In this document: positions 22,636 through 34,300 of the stretch, in pieces
How the letters are laid out: every line of letters begins with the position of its first letter
How positions within the stretch are numbered: the stretch's first letter is position 1
Origin: Saccopteryx bilineata
Taxonomy: Eukaryota; Chordata; Mammalia; Chiroptera; Emballonuridae
DNA length: 64,000 nucleotides
Assembly (NCBI RefSeq): GCF_036850765.1
Contig: NC_089494.1
Coordinates: 229,790,779 to 229,854,778 of the forward strand
Direction: 5' to 3'
Notes under the pieces: generated by a model
The model's input: the letters and a program-made list of their open reading frames with translations, nothing else
What the model was told of the DNA's origin: nothing
Database searches by the model: none
Translations under genes and position numbers: made by a program

Positions 22636-23579
22636 AATTTAAAAATATGTTCCCATTAGGTCATTGAGCTAAAGCCTGCCAGGCTTACATGCCTCTGCTG
22701 TGAGGAAACAGGGACACTGGAAGGTAGGCTTCTCCCTCGCTCCTCTAAGGGAGGGTTCAGTCTCTTCCAGCCCTGCTCCAGCCACCTATGACCTAACCTT
22801 GCCCAGAAAGCTGGGGTTTGCCACTGAAGGCTGAAAGTGCCCAGGGCCGTCGGCCCCATCTACGACACTGTGGACGAGCCTAGGGTATTTCTTCCAGGAA
22901 GCAGGTAAACTGATCTCATTTGCACAAGGGCCACTTAACTATGTTTTGCCTGAATAGTCAGGTTTTTTATTCTTCCCTCAAAGATCTCTGTTGTGGGTGT
23001 TGATAGTCCTATTTTCTGCTGCTTTGTTTAATATATAGTGTTTCCTTTATTCCTCCTACCTCAATGCCCCACTCATATTTCAGGCTGGGACCTACTCCTA
23101 ATTTAGAGCTCTCTTTCCCCCTTTTGCCAACTTTTATTATGAATCTACCTTTGCCACCCAGCTTAGTGTATCCCAAGGTTCTCTTTACCATGCCACAGTC
23201 GCAGAGCTCCAGGGAAAAGCAACCTGGTCTCATCTCTCCAGGCAGAGGAGAACAGAAGCTCCATATCCATGCATGCTGCAAATGGCTTTTCCAGTCTACC
23301 TGAATCATTACCAGCTAGAAGCAGCGGTCATTGGGACTTGGACATGAGCTGCAAAGTATAGAATGGTGACAACAATTCCAGTGCCATGAGGACTTTTCAT
23401 GGATGTGGACTTTTCCTGGACTCCTGCTCCCTGTGACAGCTCCTAACAGACTGAACTGTGGTTGGGTTGCATTTTACAGGAATTTGGCATGGTGATGGGG
23501 CCAACTTGGACTTGGTGAACATGTTAAGGACACTACTCTTTTATGGATTCTTGCTGTATTGGCCAAGAGTTTGCTTAAA
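22636..23579. other. Unassigned, possibly an unnamed insertion before the L1
   Basis: No gene is seen. 23,330-23,580 has an unusual repetitive style (repeated GGACTTTTC and TTGGACTTGG) and may belong to a repeat I cannot name. Confidence 0.4.
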
Positions 23580-24050
23580 GGCTTTTAATCACTGTAAAAA
23601 AATAGAAGACTGGATAAAGAAGATGGGGCACATATACACCATGATATACTATTCAGCTAGAAGAAATGATGACATCAGATCACTTACAGCAGAATGGTGG
23701 AATCTTGATAACATTATGCGGAGTGAAATAAGTGAATCAGAAAAAAACAAGAACTGCAGGATTCCATACATTGGTGGGACATAAAAATGAGACTAAGAGA
23801 CATGGACAGGCGTGGGGTGGTTACGGGGGTGGGGGGAGGGGAGGAGGGAGAGGGAGAGGGGGAGGGGGAGGGGGAGGGGGAGGGGTACAAAGAAAACTGG
23901 ATAGAGGGTGACGGAGGACGATCTCTCTTTGGGTGATGGGTATGCAACAGAACTAAATGACAAGATAACCTGGAAATGTTTTCTTTGAATATATGTACCC
24001 TGATTTATTGATGTCACCCCATTAAAATAAAATTTTTTTTATAAAAAAAA
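23580..24050 (+). mobile_element. L1 3' end with G-rich 3' UTR
   Basis: TGGGGCACATATACACCATG and AGTGAAATAAGTGAATCAGA mark ORF2; a GGGGGAGG-type simple run (23,825-23,885) and TGTACCCTGATTTATTGATG end it. The 240 bp before it may be another insertion that I cannot name. Confidence 0.88.
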
Positions 24051-24060
24051 TATGTTCCCA

Positions 24061-24231
24061 TTTATTTGAGAGGGGGTGGGGGAGAAAGAGCGAGAAGCAT
24101 CAACTCGTTGTTACAGTTGTTCCATATAGTTGTGTATTCATTGCTTCTCATATGTGCCCTAATCGGGTTGAAACTGCGACCTCTGGTGTGCCAGGTGGAT
24201 GCTTTATTCACTGAGCCATCCAGCCAGAGCC
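24061..24231 (-). repeat. Old tRNA-derived SINE, C-like
   Basis: Minus-strand copy ending TCCAGCCAGAGCC, attached directly after an L1 3' end. Confidence 0.7.
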
Positions 24232-24560
24232 TCCATCTCTTGAATCATATGGAAATAAGTCACCCTGAAGAAACAATGGCACCGTATGCAGGTTAAAACA
24301 TTTGGGCATAATGATTAAATATACACAAGATAGCAATGCCATGCACACACCACACACAGTAATGATTTATTGTCTGTCTGCAGAGGTGGCTAAACCCCAG
24401 ATAGGGAATGACAAATGAAGGGCCTGTGTGGTGCCAGCTGCTTCTATTTTAGTTTGGAATCTGTCTGCATGGAATTTCAGGCTTATTATCTAGTTTTACT
24501 CAGGAGGGAACATTTTGTTTGTGCCTTTACAGAATGTGTACTGACTACATGAGTTTACAC

Positions 24561-24760
24561 CAGGGATTCTCAACAGTGGCACCGTTGACCTTTCGGACTG
24601 GATGATTCTTTGTTTTGGGTGCTGCGTTGTGTGTTGTAGGATGGTTAGCTGGTTTTCACGCACTAGATGACAGCAGCACCTCCCTTCGTGACAATCACAA
24701 CTGTGCATACATTGCCAAGTATTCCCTGGGATACAAAGTACCTTTCGTTGAGAACCCCTG
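24561..24760. mobile_element. Old hAT-Charlie-type MITE
   Basis: Begins CAGGGATTCTCAAC and ends TTGAGAACCCCTG, with diverged 8-bp flanks GTTTACAC and ATTTAAAC. The interior resembles a pan-mammalian MER-type element whose exact name I do not assign. Confidence 0.75.
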
Positions 24761-24951
24761 ATTTAAACAGATCACCAAGTTTGGACATTTGGTCTTTAGT
24801 GGATACTTTTGTCTTTTATCACTGTCCTTAAAAAAAAACACATGCTAGTTCACCAGCTATATATCTTTAGACTTTCAAATAATTGAGAATGTTTCTCTAG
24901 CAACTGCTTAGTTTGGGCCACAGGTAAGTGTCTGTAACTCTTTTATACTCA

Positions 24952-24977
24952 TACACACACACACACACACACACACA
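24952..24977 (+). repeat. (CA)n microsatellite
   Basis: About 12 perfect CA units. Confidence 0.95.
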
Positions 24978-25077
24978 TCTTTCTGAACATTCACTCTAAT
25001 TGGACTAATCATGTTGTATAATTGCCTCAGTCACAGTAACTGTAGTCTAAAACAAAGACTTCAGTTAATATCTGATT

Positions 25078-25268
25078 TGCCCTGGCCGGGTAGCTCAATT
25101 AGTTAGAGAATCGTCCCACTACACCAAGGTTGCAGATTTGATCCCTGGTGAGGCACATTCAAGAATCAACCAATGAATGCATAAATAAATGAAACAACAA
25201 ATTAACATTTCTCTCTCTCTCTCATTCTCTCTCTTTCCCCTTTCTCTCTCTCTAAAAATCAATTTTAA
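25078..25268 (+). repeat. VES-like bat SINE
   Basis: Head GCCCTGGCCGGGTAGCTCAA, ACAACAAATTAACATTTCTC and a TC-rich tail. Confidence 0.85.
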
Positions 25269-25394
25269 AAATTAACATTTGAGCCTAACCAGGAGGTGGC
25301 GCAGTGGATAGAGTGTCGGACTGGGATGCAGAGGACCCAGGTTCGAGACCCCGAGGTCGCCAGCTTGAGTGCGGGCTCATATGGTTTGAGGCTC

Positions 25395-25586
25395 CAGGGG
25401 TCCCCAAACTTTTTACACAGGGAGCCAGTTCACTGTCCCTCAGATCGTTGGAGGGCCGCCACATACAGTGCTCCTCTCACTGACCACCAATGAAAGAGAT
25501 GCCCCTTCCAGAAGTGTGGCGGGGGGCCGGATAAATGGCCTCAGGGGGCCGCATGTGGCCCGCGGGCTGTAGTTTGGAGATGCCTG
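25395..25586. mobile_element. Internally deleted hAT MITE inside a SINE-B
   Basis: A 192-bp version of the 235-570 family, in the opposite orientation and without the AT-rich middle. The right end reads GATGCCTG instead of GACCCCTG. It interrupts the SINE-B body at the GGTTTGAG position. A clean 8-bp duplication was not found. Confidence 0.8.
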
Positions 25587-25728
25587 GTTGAGCAAAGCTC
25601 ACTAGCTTGGATCCAAGGTTGCTGGCTCAAGCAAGGGGTTACTGAAGGCCCGCGGTCAAGGCACATATGAGAAAGCAATCAATGAACAACTAAGGTGTTG
25701 CAACGCGCAACAAAAAACTAATGATTGG

Positions 25729-26112
25729 GCCCTGGCTGGTTGGCTCAGCAGTAGAGCGTCGGACTGGCATGCAGGGGACCTGGGTTCGATTCCCGGCCAG
25801 GGCACATAGGAGAAGCGCCCATTTGCTTCTCCATCCCCCCCCCTCCTTCCTCTCTGTCTCTCTCTTCCCCTCCCGCAGCCAAGGCTCCATTGGAGCAAAG
25901 ATGGCCCAGGCGCTGGGGATGGCTCCTTGGCCTCTGCTCCAGGCGCTAGAGTGGCTCTGGTCGGGGCAGAGCGATGCCCCGGAGGGGCAGAGCATCGCCC
26001 CCTGGTGGGCAGAGCGTCGCCCCTGGTGGGCGTGCCGGGTGGATCCCGGTCAGGCGCATGTGGGAGTCTGTCTGTCTCTCCCCATTTCCGGCTTCAGAAA
26101 AAAAAGAAACAA
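25729..26112 (+). repeat. SINE-A nested in a SINE-B
   Basis: Target duplication AAAAACTAATGATTG lies in the SINE-B body. CTCF-type core at 25996-26008. Confidence 0.95.
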
Positions 26113-26349
26113 ACAAAAAAAAAAACTAATGATTGATGCTTCTCATCTCTCTCTGTTCCTGTCTGTCTGTCCCTGTCTATCCCTCTCTCTGACTCACTCT
26201 CTGTCTCTGTAAAAAAAAAAAAATTAAAAAAAATTAACATTTGATTCCAGTGTCCATTTTTTCCCCAAATCTGACCCTGCCTGTCCCCATATTTACTCCT
26301 GCACAGCACTAAAGCCAGCTCTCAACATGAGTTTATTCTCTATTAAGGT

Positions 26350-26545
26350 TGCCAGATTTGGCAATAAAAATGTGTAACACCCAGTTCAATTTGAATTTTA
26401 GATAAACAATGGATAATCTTTTAGTATAAGTATGTCCTAAATATTGCTCAACATCCTACAATGTACAAGACAGCCCAATAGCAAAGAAGTATACAGTCTA
26501 TATATTTCATGAGACAAATCCACAATTTACCTGGCAACCTTATAT
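26350..26545. mobile_element. Old palindromic DNA-transposon MITE
   Basis: GGTTGCCAGATTTGGCAATA at the left and TTACCTGGCAACCTTAT at the right are roughly inverted, with an AT-rich interior containing AATTTGAATTTTAGATAAAC. This matches a widespread eutherian MITE that I cannot name with certainty. Confidence 0.55.
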
Positions 26546-26837
26546 CTCTATCCGTTCTGCCTTGAACCCTGCTGACTTGTGTCATTTTCACTAGTCTTTT
26601 CCCGCCTCCAGCCTAGAACCACAAGGACATCCCCTTGACGAGAGCTGTCCTTGTGAGTACTGTGCTTGTCAGTTCTGGGTTACCCGGCATTTCATCCAGG
26701 GTCCAATCGGGAAAGCAGAAGACATACGTGTCGCTTTCAGTTAAAGCTTTAAGAGAAGGCACATATTTTACCACTCTTCCGTTTTCTGCCTTAGGAACCA
26801 TGAAAGCATTTGTCGAGATGGAACATACGTCCCTGTA

Positions 26838-27292
26838 TTTGTTTCCTATTGCTTCTGTAACAAATTACCACAAATTTAATGGCTTAAAGCAGTAGAAATT
26901 TAACCTCTTATACTTTTGGAGGTCTAAAGTCCAGAATCAGCCTCTCTGCGTTCACATCATGGTGTCAACAGGGCTGATTCCTTTAAGAGGCTTCAGGGAA
27001 GGCCGCATGTCCTTGCATTTTTTAATGTCTAGAGGCTGCGGCCCTCCCTGACATCACTCCAACCTTGTTCTTCCATGGTCATATCTCCTCCGACTGCCTT
27101 TGACCTTCTTGCTTCTCTTTCATAAGGACCCACCTGCATAATCCAAAACAATCTCCCCATCTCGAGATCCTGAACGGAATCACATTGGCAAAGCACTTTT
27201 TGCCATTAGGGTAAAAAACCCATTCACAGCATCTGATTAGGACGTGGCTATCTATCTTTGAGGGTCATTATTTTGTCTACCACGGCCCCTGA
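26838..27292. mobile_element. Ancient LTR-like repeat (family X)
   Basis: Contains CTGTAACAAATTACCACAAA, TCTGGAGGTC-type and TGATTAGGACGTGGCTATCT-type segments typical of a diverged mammalian LTR that also occurs at 57,735 and, in the opposite orientation, at 56,555. Name not assigned; no coding sequence. Confidence 0.6.
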
Positions 27293-27554
27293 GAGAGCTC
27301 AGTGAGCAGGGCCCCACCTGCCAAACTGCATTAGACATGAAATATGAGTAAAAAACAAACTTACACAGCATTAAGTCACTAAGATTTAGGGGGTTGTCTG
27401 TTCCTGGTGAACAATTTAGTTCACATTTATACCCTGTTTGTTTTCTATCTCCTGTTTATATTTTGCAAAATTTTTAAATAATATAAAATATGGAATATAA
27501 TTTTTTCTGCATAAAATGCACTCTAAAACTAGCATATCATAAATAATCAATCTG

Positions 27555-27720
27555 CCCTGGTAGTTCACTTGGTTAGAGTGTTGTCCTCAATGTGCTAAGG
27601 TTGCAGGTTCAACCCCGGTCAGGACATATGCCAATGAGTGCATAGATGGGTGGAGCAACAAACTAATGTTTCTTTCTCTTTTCCTCCCGTTCTCTCTTTC
27701 TAAAATCAATTTTAAAAAAT
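27555..27720 (+). repeat. VES-like bat SINE, diverged
   Basis: GCCCTGGTAGTTCACTTGGT head and GGTTCAACCCCGGTCAGGAC B-box. Confidence 0.8.
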
Positions 27721-27812
27721 GTTAAATCTATCTATGAATAAACTAAGGTTTTGATTTTTTTTAATTTCTCAACAATAGTAACTTTAGTTCTGTAGACTTA
27801 AAAATAAATAAT

Positions 27813-28154
27813 GACCCTGGCCAGTTGGCTCACTGGTAGAACATTGGCCCAGCGTATAGAGGTCCCAGGTTTGATTCCTGGTCAGGGCACACAAGAAAGG
27901 TGCCCATCTACTTCTCCACCGCTTCTCCCCCACCCTCTCCCTCTCCTACAGCTATTGCTCCATTGGAGCGAGTTGGCCCTGGGCTCTGAGTATAGCTCCA
28001 TGGCCTCCACCTCAGGTGTTCAAGAAGAGCTTCGTTGCTCAGCAACCAAATAATGCCCCAGATGGGCAGAGCATCACTTAGTGGGCTTGCTGGGTAGATC
28101 CTGGTCAGGGAGCATGCGAGAGTCTGTCTCTCTGCTTTCCCTCCTCTCACTGAA
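27813..28154 (+). repeat. SINE-A, older diverged subfamily
   Basis: Head GACCCTGGCCAGTTGGCTCA and a body like 8,897-9,281; it ends in an ATAA/GATA tetranucleotide tail. Confidence 0.85.
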
Positions 28155-28205
28155 TAATAAATAAATAAATAAATAGATAGATAGATAGATAAATAAATAA
28201 ATAAA
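28155..28205 (+). repeat. (ATAA)n/(GATA)n tail of a SINE-A
   Basis: AAATAAAT units, five GATA-type units, then AAATAAAT again. Confidence 0.9.
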
Positions 28206-29439
28206 TATTGCACATATTCAATACTGTAACAAAATTCTTTCCTGAATCTGAAATATCCCCACAATTTTCTTTGTTCCAAAAAAACTAATAGGTTAGCAAT
28301 GTTCATTTACTTGGATGTTGAACCAGGTAAAAGTAAGAGAGAAAGCAACTCATTGAAAGATTATTAAATCTAGTTGTGTTTTTCCTAAAAGTTGGAAGTG
28401 GGGGTTCCTGACAATTGAAATGAAAACACTTATCTGAATTTCTAAAGTACAACCCTTTCCTTAATTCTTATAATTATTTCATAGGTCATAAAAAGTAGAA
28501 TGATAAATGTTTTGCAGTCCTAAAATACAGGGTCCAAGCTGGGCCTCTTTTCTTAAGTCAGATGGACAGGTAGACATGTGGGTCTTAGTCCAATTAGTGG
28601 TCACCAGCTTGGTCATGCCCCTCCAATCAGTTATAAGTTTTTAGTACATGCTTCCAATATGTATACTTCCCACGGTGCTATCAGCACTATAATAAATGCA
28701 CAAACAAGAAAAACAAAGATGGTATGAAGAGGAAATAAATAATATTTTCAAATGCCTTGCCAATCACGACGGTATCATATTACATTAGTTAATATTTCAA
28801 GACACAACATGCCCTTAAACAGAGATTCACATTCATGATAGCAGATACAAATCTACTAGATACAAATTCAAATTACAAAACATCTCCTTGATAGTTGCAG
28901 ATAGTTTTGTCAGATTTTCTGTCAGATCTGATTTGATCCTTATTATTTTAACCTTTTAATGTGGATAGCAAGGAGTTTGTCTAGGAGGGTCTGCTCTGTC
29001 ATTCTTGGTGTTGTGTATGTGCTGGTGCTTATATTATTGTTTTCATTTCAGTCCATGATTTCCTTGCAGCAAATCTTTTTAACTCTTTTTTAATGAAAAT
29101 TAATTTAATTAAAGCCAGTGACTATTACCCCAAAACCGTTATAACAGTGCTAGGCACACATAGATTGTTATGTGTCATGCTATGCTGAAAGCAAATGAAA
29201 GAGAGAGGACCCCACTGTCGACCCCTGTTCTGGAACTTCCACGCTTTCCTCAGGATGGCCCCGTGTGTGTGAAACAAGCGCCATGCAAGATGATCTGACA
29301 TTTAGAGCAAGAGAGGTCACTATGTCAATTCGTGTATTTAATACGTTCTTGGGATGTATGTGCCCACTCTGTGGAACTTTAATGTAAATAACTGAAATGC
29401 AAGTTTCTAAAAAGAGCAATGAATTGAGGTATGTGACAG
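28206..29439. other. Unique-looking AT-rich intergenic
   Basis: More than 1.2 kb without recognised repeats or exons. Confidence 0.4.
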
Positions 29440-29590
29440 AAGACCCAGAACCTATTCCATTAGCATGGCATTAGAAAACAAATCACCAAGAAACTGAAGC
29501 CCAGAGAGGCTGATGACTTTCCTAATCCCGAGGGTTCTTGGCAATAGGACCAGAAACCCGATCCTCTGAGCCTCAGGCCAGCACGCTTTT
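29440..29590 (+). repeat. MIR-like
   Basis: AAGAAACTGAAGCCCAGAGA followed by a diverged right half. Confidence 0.5.
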
Positions 29591-30896
29591 CATGACACCT
29601 GGAGATTATGAATGAGTACATTTAGCAATTTCGTGGCTGAATTAAGTCCTGCTGGCCTCCCGTCAGCACGGTGCTATGTGATGAGGGGGAAAGACTCAAG
29701 TTAAGATCAAGGAGGAAAAACCAGGTGATGACGGGTCCAGCCCAGGAGACGGGAGAACGCTTTCAGTTATCTGCAAGATCCAAGGGGGTGAATTTGCCTC
29801 TCCAATGTATCTCTAGCCCCCAGCCCCTGTGGGTGTCACTGACAAGGATCTTTGGATTGATTACAGTTCTCCTAAACAGAGTTCTTTAGTGCCGCCCTTA
29901 CCAGATACTCAAGGACCTTACATTCAATGTCACTTTGATTATATGATTATATTGATACATATTAATTATATTCAAGGACAGCCAGGCGGAAAGGTGTCTG
30001 TTGTAGCAATCTGTACGGAAGGATACAATTTCCTTGGCCATGTAATAAGATGAAGATAATCACACTCCCCTCCTGTACCAGTAGGGCTCAAATCAGGGAA
30101 GCAAGACCACTATGAGGATTATGGGATAGATTTTTATGGAGTTCGACCTTACACAATTTTGGGAGGAGCCGAGAAAGAAAAGGTCCAGAGAAAAGCTTTA
30201 ATCAGCCCTGATGGAGGTACACAGGTGGAGCTTGCTGAACTTTGAGCTGAGGGAGAGGAGCCCCCAAAAAGGCTGATGTGGAAGTATCTGGAAGGCAGTC
30301 GGCTCTGGTGGCTTCCATCTCTGTGAGCTCACAGCAGAGCATCTCATGTGGGCCTGGGTCACTGCTGGTCAGGAGAGCTGGCAGTTGGAAAGAAGAGCTG
30401 GACTTGGAGTAGGGAAAGCAAGGGCTGAGAGGGACCCACTGACACCTTCGGGGCTGCCCCTACCTGCCTCTACCAATCCCCAGCCTGTAGTGGCTGTGGC
30501 TTAGTGTGTCCTCTCTGCACCAGGCGGGATCTTCCGTATCTGATACCTGGAAAGTGGAGTTCCAGTTTAAGTTGGCATCGTAAAAGCCACCGCAGCTCCT
30601 TTTGGGAACAAAGACTGTGTGGCTGGAAGCAGAAGTATGACAAGCTGCTCAGGGTAAAGTGTACAACACCCAAGGCTCAGCCCCAGTCACAATCCCTGAC
30701 AGCCTGCTGCCGTCTGGGTGCGGCTGCCCACCCGCAAGGCCACTGCTCCGTGGGTGCAACATGCTCGTTAGCAGTGACCTGAATCACTGAGGACAGACCC
30801 GGAGGCATGGCAAAAAGGTGCTCCCTGCAGAATTTCTTCATTGTGTTAAACAAACAAACAAACAAAAGAAAACCAACAACAACAACAAAAATAACT
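29591..30896. other. Intergenic, unassigned
   Basis: GC-balanced sequence; the stretch GTTCGACCTTACACAATTTT followed by GGGAGGAGC near 30,140-30,170 may be an old LTR or ERV scrap. No exon identified. Confidence 0.4.
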
Positions 30897-31092
30897 GCCT
30901 GACCTGTGGTGGCGCAGTGGATTAATCATCGACCTGGAATGCTGAGGTCGCCAGTTTGAAACCTGGGCTTGCCTGATCAAGGCACACATGGGAGTTGATG
31001 CTTCCTGCACCTTCCTCCTTCTCTCTCTCTCTCTCTCTCTCACTTTTTTTCTCTCCCCTCTCTAAAATGAATAAGTAAAGTCTGAAAAAAAT
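30897..31092 (+). repeat. SINE-C
   Basis: Head GCCTGACCTGTGGTGGCGCA, TC-rich end and A-tail. Confidence 0.92.
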
Positions 31093-31146
31093 TAACTTTC
31101 ATGATTGAAAGTTTTTTTAAAAGAAAGGATTTATTTGGTCATTGCT

Positions 31147-31308
31147 AGGAAGGAAGGAAGGAAGGAAAGAAGGAAGGAAGGAAGGAAGGAAGGAAGGAAG
31201 GAAGGAAGGAAGGAAGGAAGGAAGGAAGGAAGGAAGGATAGGGAGGGATGAGGGAGGGAGGGAGGGAGGAAGGAATGAAAGGAGGGAAGGAGAGGAAGAG
31301 AGACAGAG

Positions 31309-31351
<43 letters not shown>

Positions 31352-31368
31352 GAAAGAAAGAGAGAGAG

Positions 31369-31407
<39 letters not shown>

Positions 31408-31414
31408 GAAAGAA

Positions 31415-31486
<72 letters not shown>

Positions 31487-31487
31487 A
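31147..31487 (+). repeat. GGAA/GAAA microsatellite, about 340 bp
   Basis: Perfect and near-perfect (GGAA)n (31,147-31,237), a GGGA-rich bridge, then (GAAA)n to 31,487. The long open frames here, on both strands, are low-complexity artefacts. Confidence 0.97.
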
Positions 31488-31930
31488 AAATAGAAGCTGG
31501 TTGGGGGTGCGGAGTCTAAACCACCAGCATGGCTAGCTGGGAAAGAAAACCTGTCTGATGTCCAGAAGTTTCTCAAGCGCGTTATACAGCGATAGTGGGA
31601 AGGAAGACGCAGCCTTCTGAAGGGACTTGTATCAGCTGTAGACGGGGGAGGAGCCACAGCGGGGTGAGTTCTGGGATAACCGCCCCAGAGTCTGCATGGG
31701 TAAATTAGAAGGTGGGTTTGGTGCTGCCTGGCTAGCTCTCTTTTGGATAATCGAAGACACAGGCACCTGGAAACTCATGCTAAATGCCAACAGATACACA
31801 GTAGGGTGAACAGTCCTGTCAGAGCTGGTCCACAGTTACCAGCAGGCTAGCTCTTCTCTTTCTCTCTCTGGCTGCTACAATTCTAATTTAGAACATCTCA
31901 ATTTTGTTCTTGTCTACTGCCTTTGCCTAC

Positions 31931-32122
31931 CAGGGGTCCCCAAACTTTTTACACAGGGGGCCAGTTCACTGTCCCTCAGACCATTGGAGGGCTGCCACAT
32001 ACAGTGCTCCTCTCACTGACCACCAATGAAAGAGGTGCCCCTTCTGGAAGTGTGGCAGAGGGCCGGATAAATGGCCTCAGGGGGCCACATGCAGCCCGCG
32101 GGCTGTAGTTTGGGGATGCCTG
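31931..32122. mobile_element. Internally deleted hAT MITE
   Basis: A 192-bp copy with the same internal deletion and the same altered right end as 25395-25586. Target duplication unclear. Confidence 0.8.
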
Positions 32123-32142
32123 GTAGAGCTTCCAGAAAGGAA

Positions 32143-32672
32143 TGCTAACACCTTGTTTGTGCCCCCCCCCATTCATATAGTAAAAACCTAGCCCCCAATA
32201 TAACCAGGAAGTAGGGCCTTTGGGAGCCTTCATAATGGGATCAGTGCCTTTTTTAAAAATTTTATTTTATTTTTATTTTTTTATTTATTGACTTTAGAGA
32301 AAGGAGAGAGAGAAAAAGAGGAAAACATAGGAGGAACAGGAAGCATCAGCTCATAGTTGCATCTCATATGTGCCTTCACTGGGCCTCAAACCAGCAACCT
32401 CACCGTTGGAGGTCGATGCTTTATCCACTGCACCATCACGGGTCAGGAGGATCAGCATCTGTATAAAAGAGGCCCCACACAGCTCCCCAGCCCCTTCCGC
32501 CACCTGACGTACAAGGGGAAGGCTGCAGCCTAGAGGATGGCCCTCCCTCTAGCGTGCCAGAATTCTGTCCCAGGCCTCCAGCCTCCGCAGCTGTAACAAA
32601 TGAGTATGTGCTGTTTATAAGCGACTTAGCCTGTGGTTTTTGTTAGAGCAGCCCGAAGGGGCCGAGACTCCG
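32143..32672. mobile_element. MLT1-like LTR interrupted by a SINE-C
   Basis: Segments AGTAGGGCCTTTGGGAG, GTATAAAAGAGGCCCCACAC and TTGTTAGAGCAGCCCGAAGG mark an MLT1/MaLR-type LTR. A minus-strand SINE-C (about 32,250-32,448) splits it, with GGATCAG on both sides. Confidence 0.65.
32250..32448 (-). repeat. SINE-C inside an MLT1-like LTR
   Basis: Minus-strand copy ending CACCATCACGGGTCAGG, with GGATCAG on both sides. Confidence 0.85.
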
Positions 32673-33364
32673 CCCCATCCAGCAGCCGCTGCCAATGACT
32701 CGCAGGAATGGGGGTACCAAGGGCCAGCTTACCTGTCTCAAGGGGACGCTCTGCAGGACAGTTCTCTTTCCAGAGGCCCCCGCACAGCTGAGCTCCTTCG
32801 CTGCTGGCTTCCGTTTTCCTCTCTCCTTTTTCCCTGAGAACAAGCATATTTCCCATAGGGCATAAATCCTTGAATTCCTGCCCTAGTCTCTTCCTCAGAA
32901 AAGTCCTAATCCATGGTCCCTTTCTACCGAAATCTCCTCTCCAGCCACATTGCCTTTCACAAGAGAAGAATTCTGAGTTACCCCCCCCCCCCATTAAATC
33001 ACAGCAGGCCAGAGGGTGGGAGGAAGAGAGCCGAAACCCACAAAAGACCTCTCACATTCCTGAATGTGTGTCAAAGCTTCGAATCAACTTCCAGGTAGCT
33101 ACTGAAAACAATCAGCTGACCACCAGACGCCACCGCATCCTGCTCGGGCGTGAACTCTGTGGACTGTTGCCCACAACTAATCCACAAACAGGAAATAGTT
33201 CTTCCTTAGGGACCATGCACCCATCCTAGAATTCCCCTCTCTTTACCTTTTCCTATTCCCCTATCTGTAGCCAATATACATTCTTTCAAAACAACTGTCT
33301 TTCTTCCCAAACCCATTGTACTAAAGAGCCCTGCCTTCTCCATCTAGCCCTGTTGCTGGTGGTT
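32673..33364. other. No feature recognised
   Basis: Unique-looking, with a C-run near 32,983. Several overlapping small open frames lack recognisable homology. Confidence 0.45.
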
Positions 33365-33369
33365 TAGAC

Positions 33370-33543
33370 CAGGGGTCCCCAAACTTTTTACACAGGGGGC
33401 CAGTTCACTGTCCCTCAGACCATTGGAGGGCCATCACATACAGTGCTCCTCTCACTGACCACCAATGAAAGAGGTGCCCCTTCCAGAAGTGCAGTGGGGG
33501 GCCAGATAAATGGCCTCAGGGGGCCATAGTTTGGGGATGCCTG
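33370..33543. mobile_element. Internally deleted hAT MITE
   Basis: A third copy of the short version, also lacking part of the GC-rich block before the right end. TAGACCA occurs on both sides (33365-33371 and 33545-33551), overlapping the left terminus by two bases, which suggests the target duplication. Confidence 0.8.
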
Positions 33544-33619
33544 GTAGACCATATGTTCCAGGAAATGGTCTTTATTCTGGCTCAATAAACCCTTTCTTTC
33601 AGAAAAACTTTCAGTCTCA

Positions 33620-34075
33620 AAGGTTATTGTTTAACACCCTCCTGCAATTCCTGGAACCCTAGACATGTGCCAGCCTCAGGACCTTTGTTGTTGTGTTTTT
33701 AAGACTTTATTTATTCATTTTAGAGAGAAGAGAGAGAAAGAATGTGGGGGGGGGGAAGGAGCAGGAAGCACCAACTCTCAAATGTACCATGACCAAGGAA
33801 GCCCAGGGTTTCGAACTGGTGACCTCAGCATTCCAGGTCAACACTTTGTCCACTGCACCCCCACAGGTCAGGCCCTCAGGACCTTTGTACTTACCATTCC
33901 TTCTGCTTGGACACATGTTTCCCCAAAATATCACAGTGACTGACTCCCTCAGCAGTTTCAAGTCTTTGCTTCAACACCATTTTTTCATTGAAGTCTTTTC
34001 TTACCGCTAATTAAAAATCACAAACCCCACTCAACACTCCCTTTCTTGTTTTAGCACTATTTAATATAATAATAG
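33620..34075 (+). repeat. L2 3' end split by SINE-C
   Basis: CCTCAGGACCTTTGTACTTA and TCTTTGCTTCAACACCATTT are L2 landmarks; the SINE-C at 33,688-33,873 interrupts it. Confidence 0.65.
33688..33873 (-). repeat. SINE-C inside an L2 fragment
   Basis: Minus-strand copy; target duplication CCTCAGGACCTTTG (33674-33687 and 33874-33887) lies in L2 sequence. Confidence 0.93.
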
Positions 34076-34079
34076 CATG

Positions 34080-34300
34080 CTCTTAAATAGTGGTTATGTG
34101 TGCCAGGCACTGTTCTAAGTGCTTAACATTCATTAAATGTCATCCTCATGACACTCTTACAAACGTTTTATTAACCCCATCTTACTGATGAGAAAACTGA
34201 GACACAGAAAGGTCAAGAATCTTCCCAAAGGTCATATAGCTTATAAACGATACAGTCTTGACCCTGGGCTGTATGAGTCCAGACACTGTGCCACTCCTGT
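34080..34300 (+). repeat. MIR
   Basis: TGTGCCAGGCACTGTTCTAA and CTGATGAGAAAACTGAGACA are diagnostic. Confidence 0.8.

Larger units (their letters stand above)
25283..26227 (+). repeat. SINE-B carrying a hAT MITE and a SINE-A
   Basis: One SINE-B split twice, by a hAT MITE (25395-25586) and a SINE-A (25729-26112). The outer duplication AAATTAACATTTGA (about 25,269-25,282 and 26,230-26,243) bounds the whole. Confidence 0.93.

Noticed and set aside
23458..23784. 108-codon frame with an apparent protein-like composition
   Set aside because: Its second half is L1 ORF2 3' sequence; the first half is unplaced and has no recognised homology.
31142..31657. Open frames of 125 and 170 codons on both strands
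   Set aside because: Low-complexity translation of a GGAA/GAAA microsatellite.
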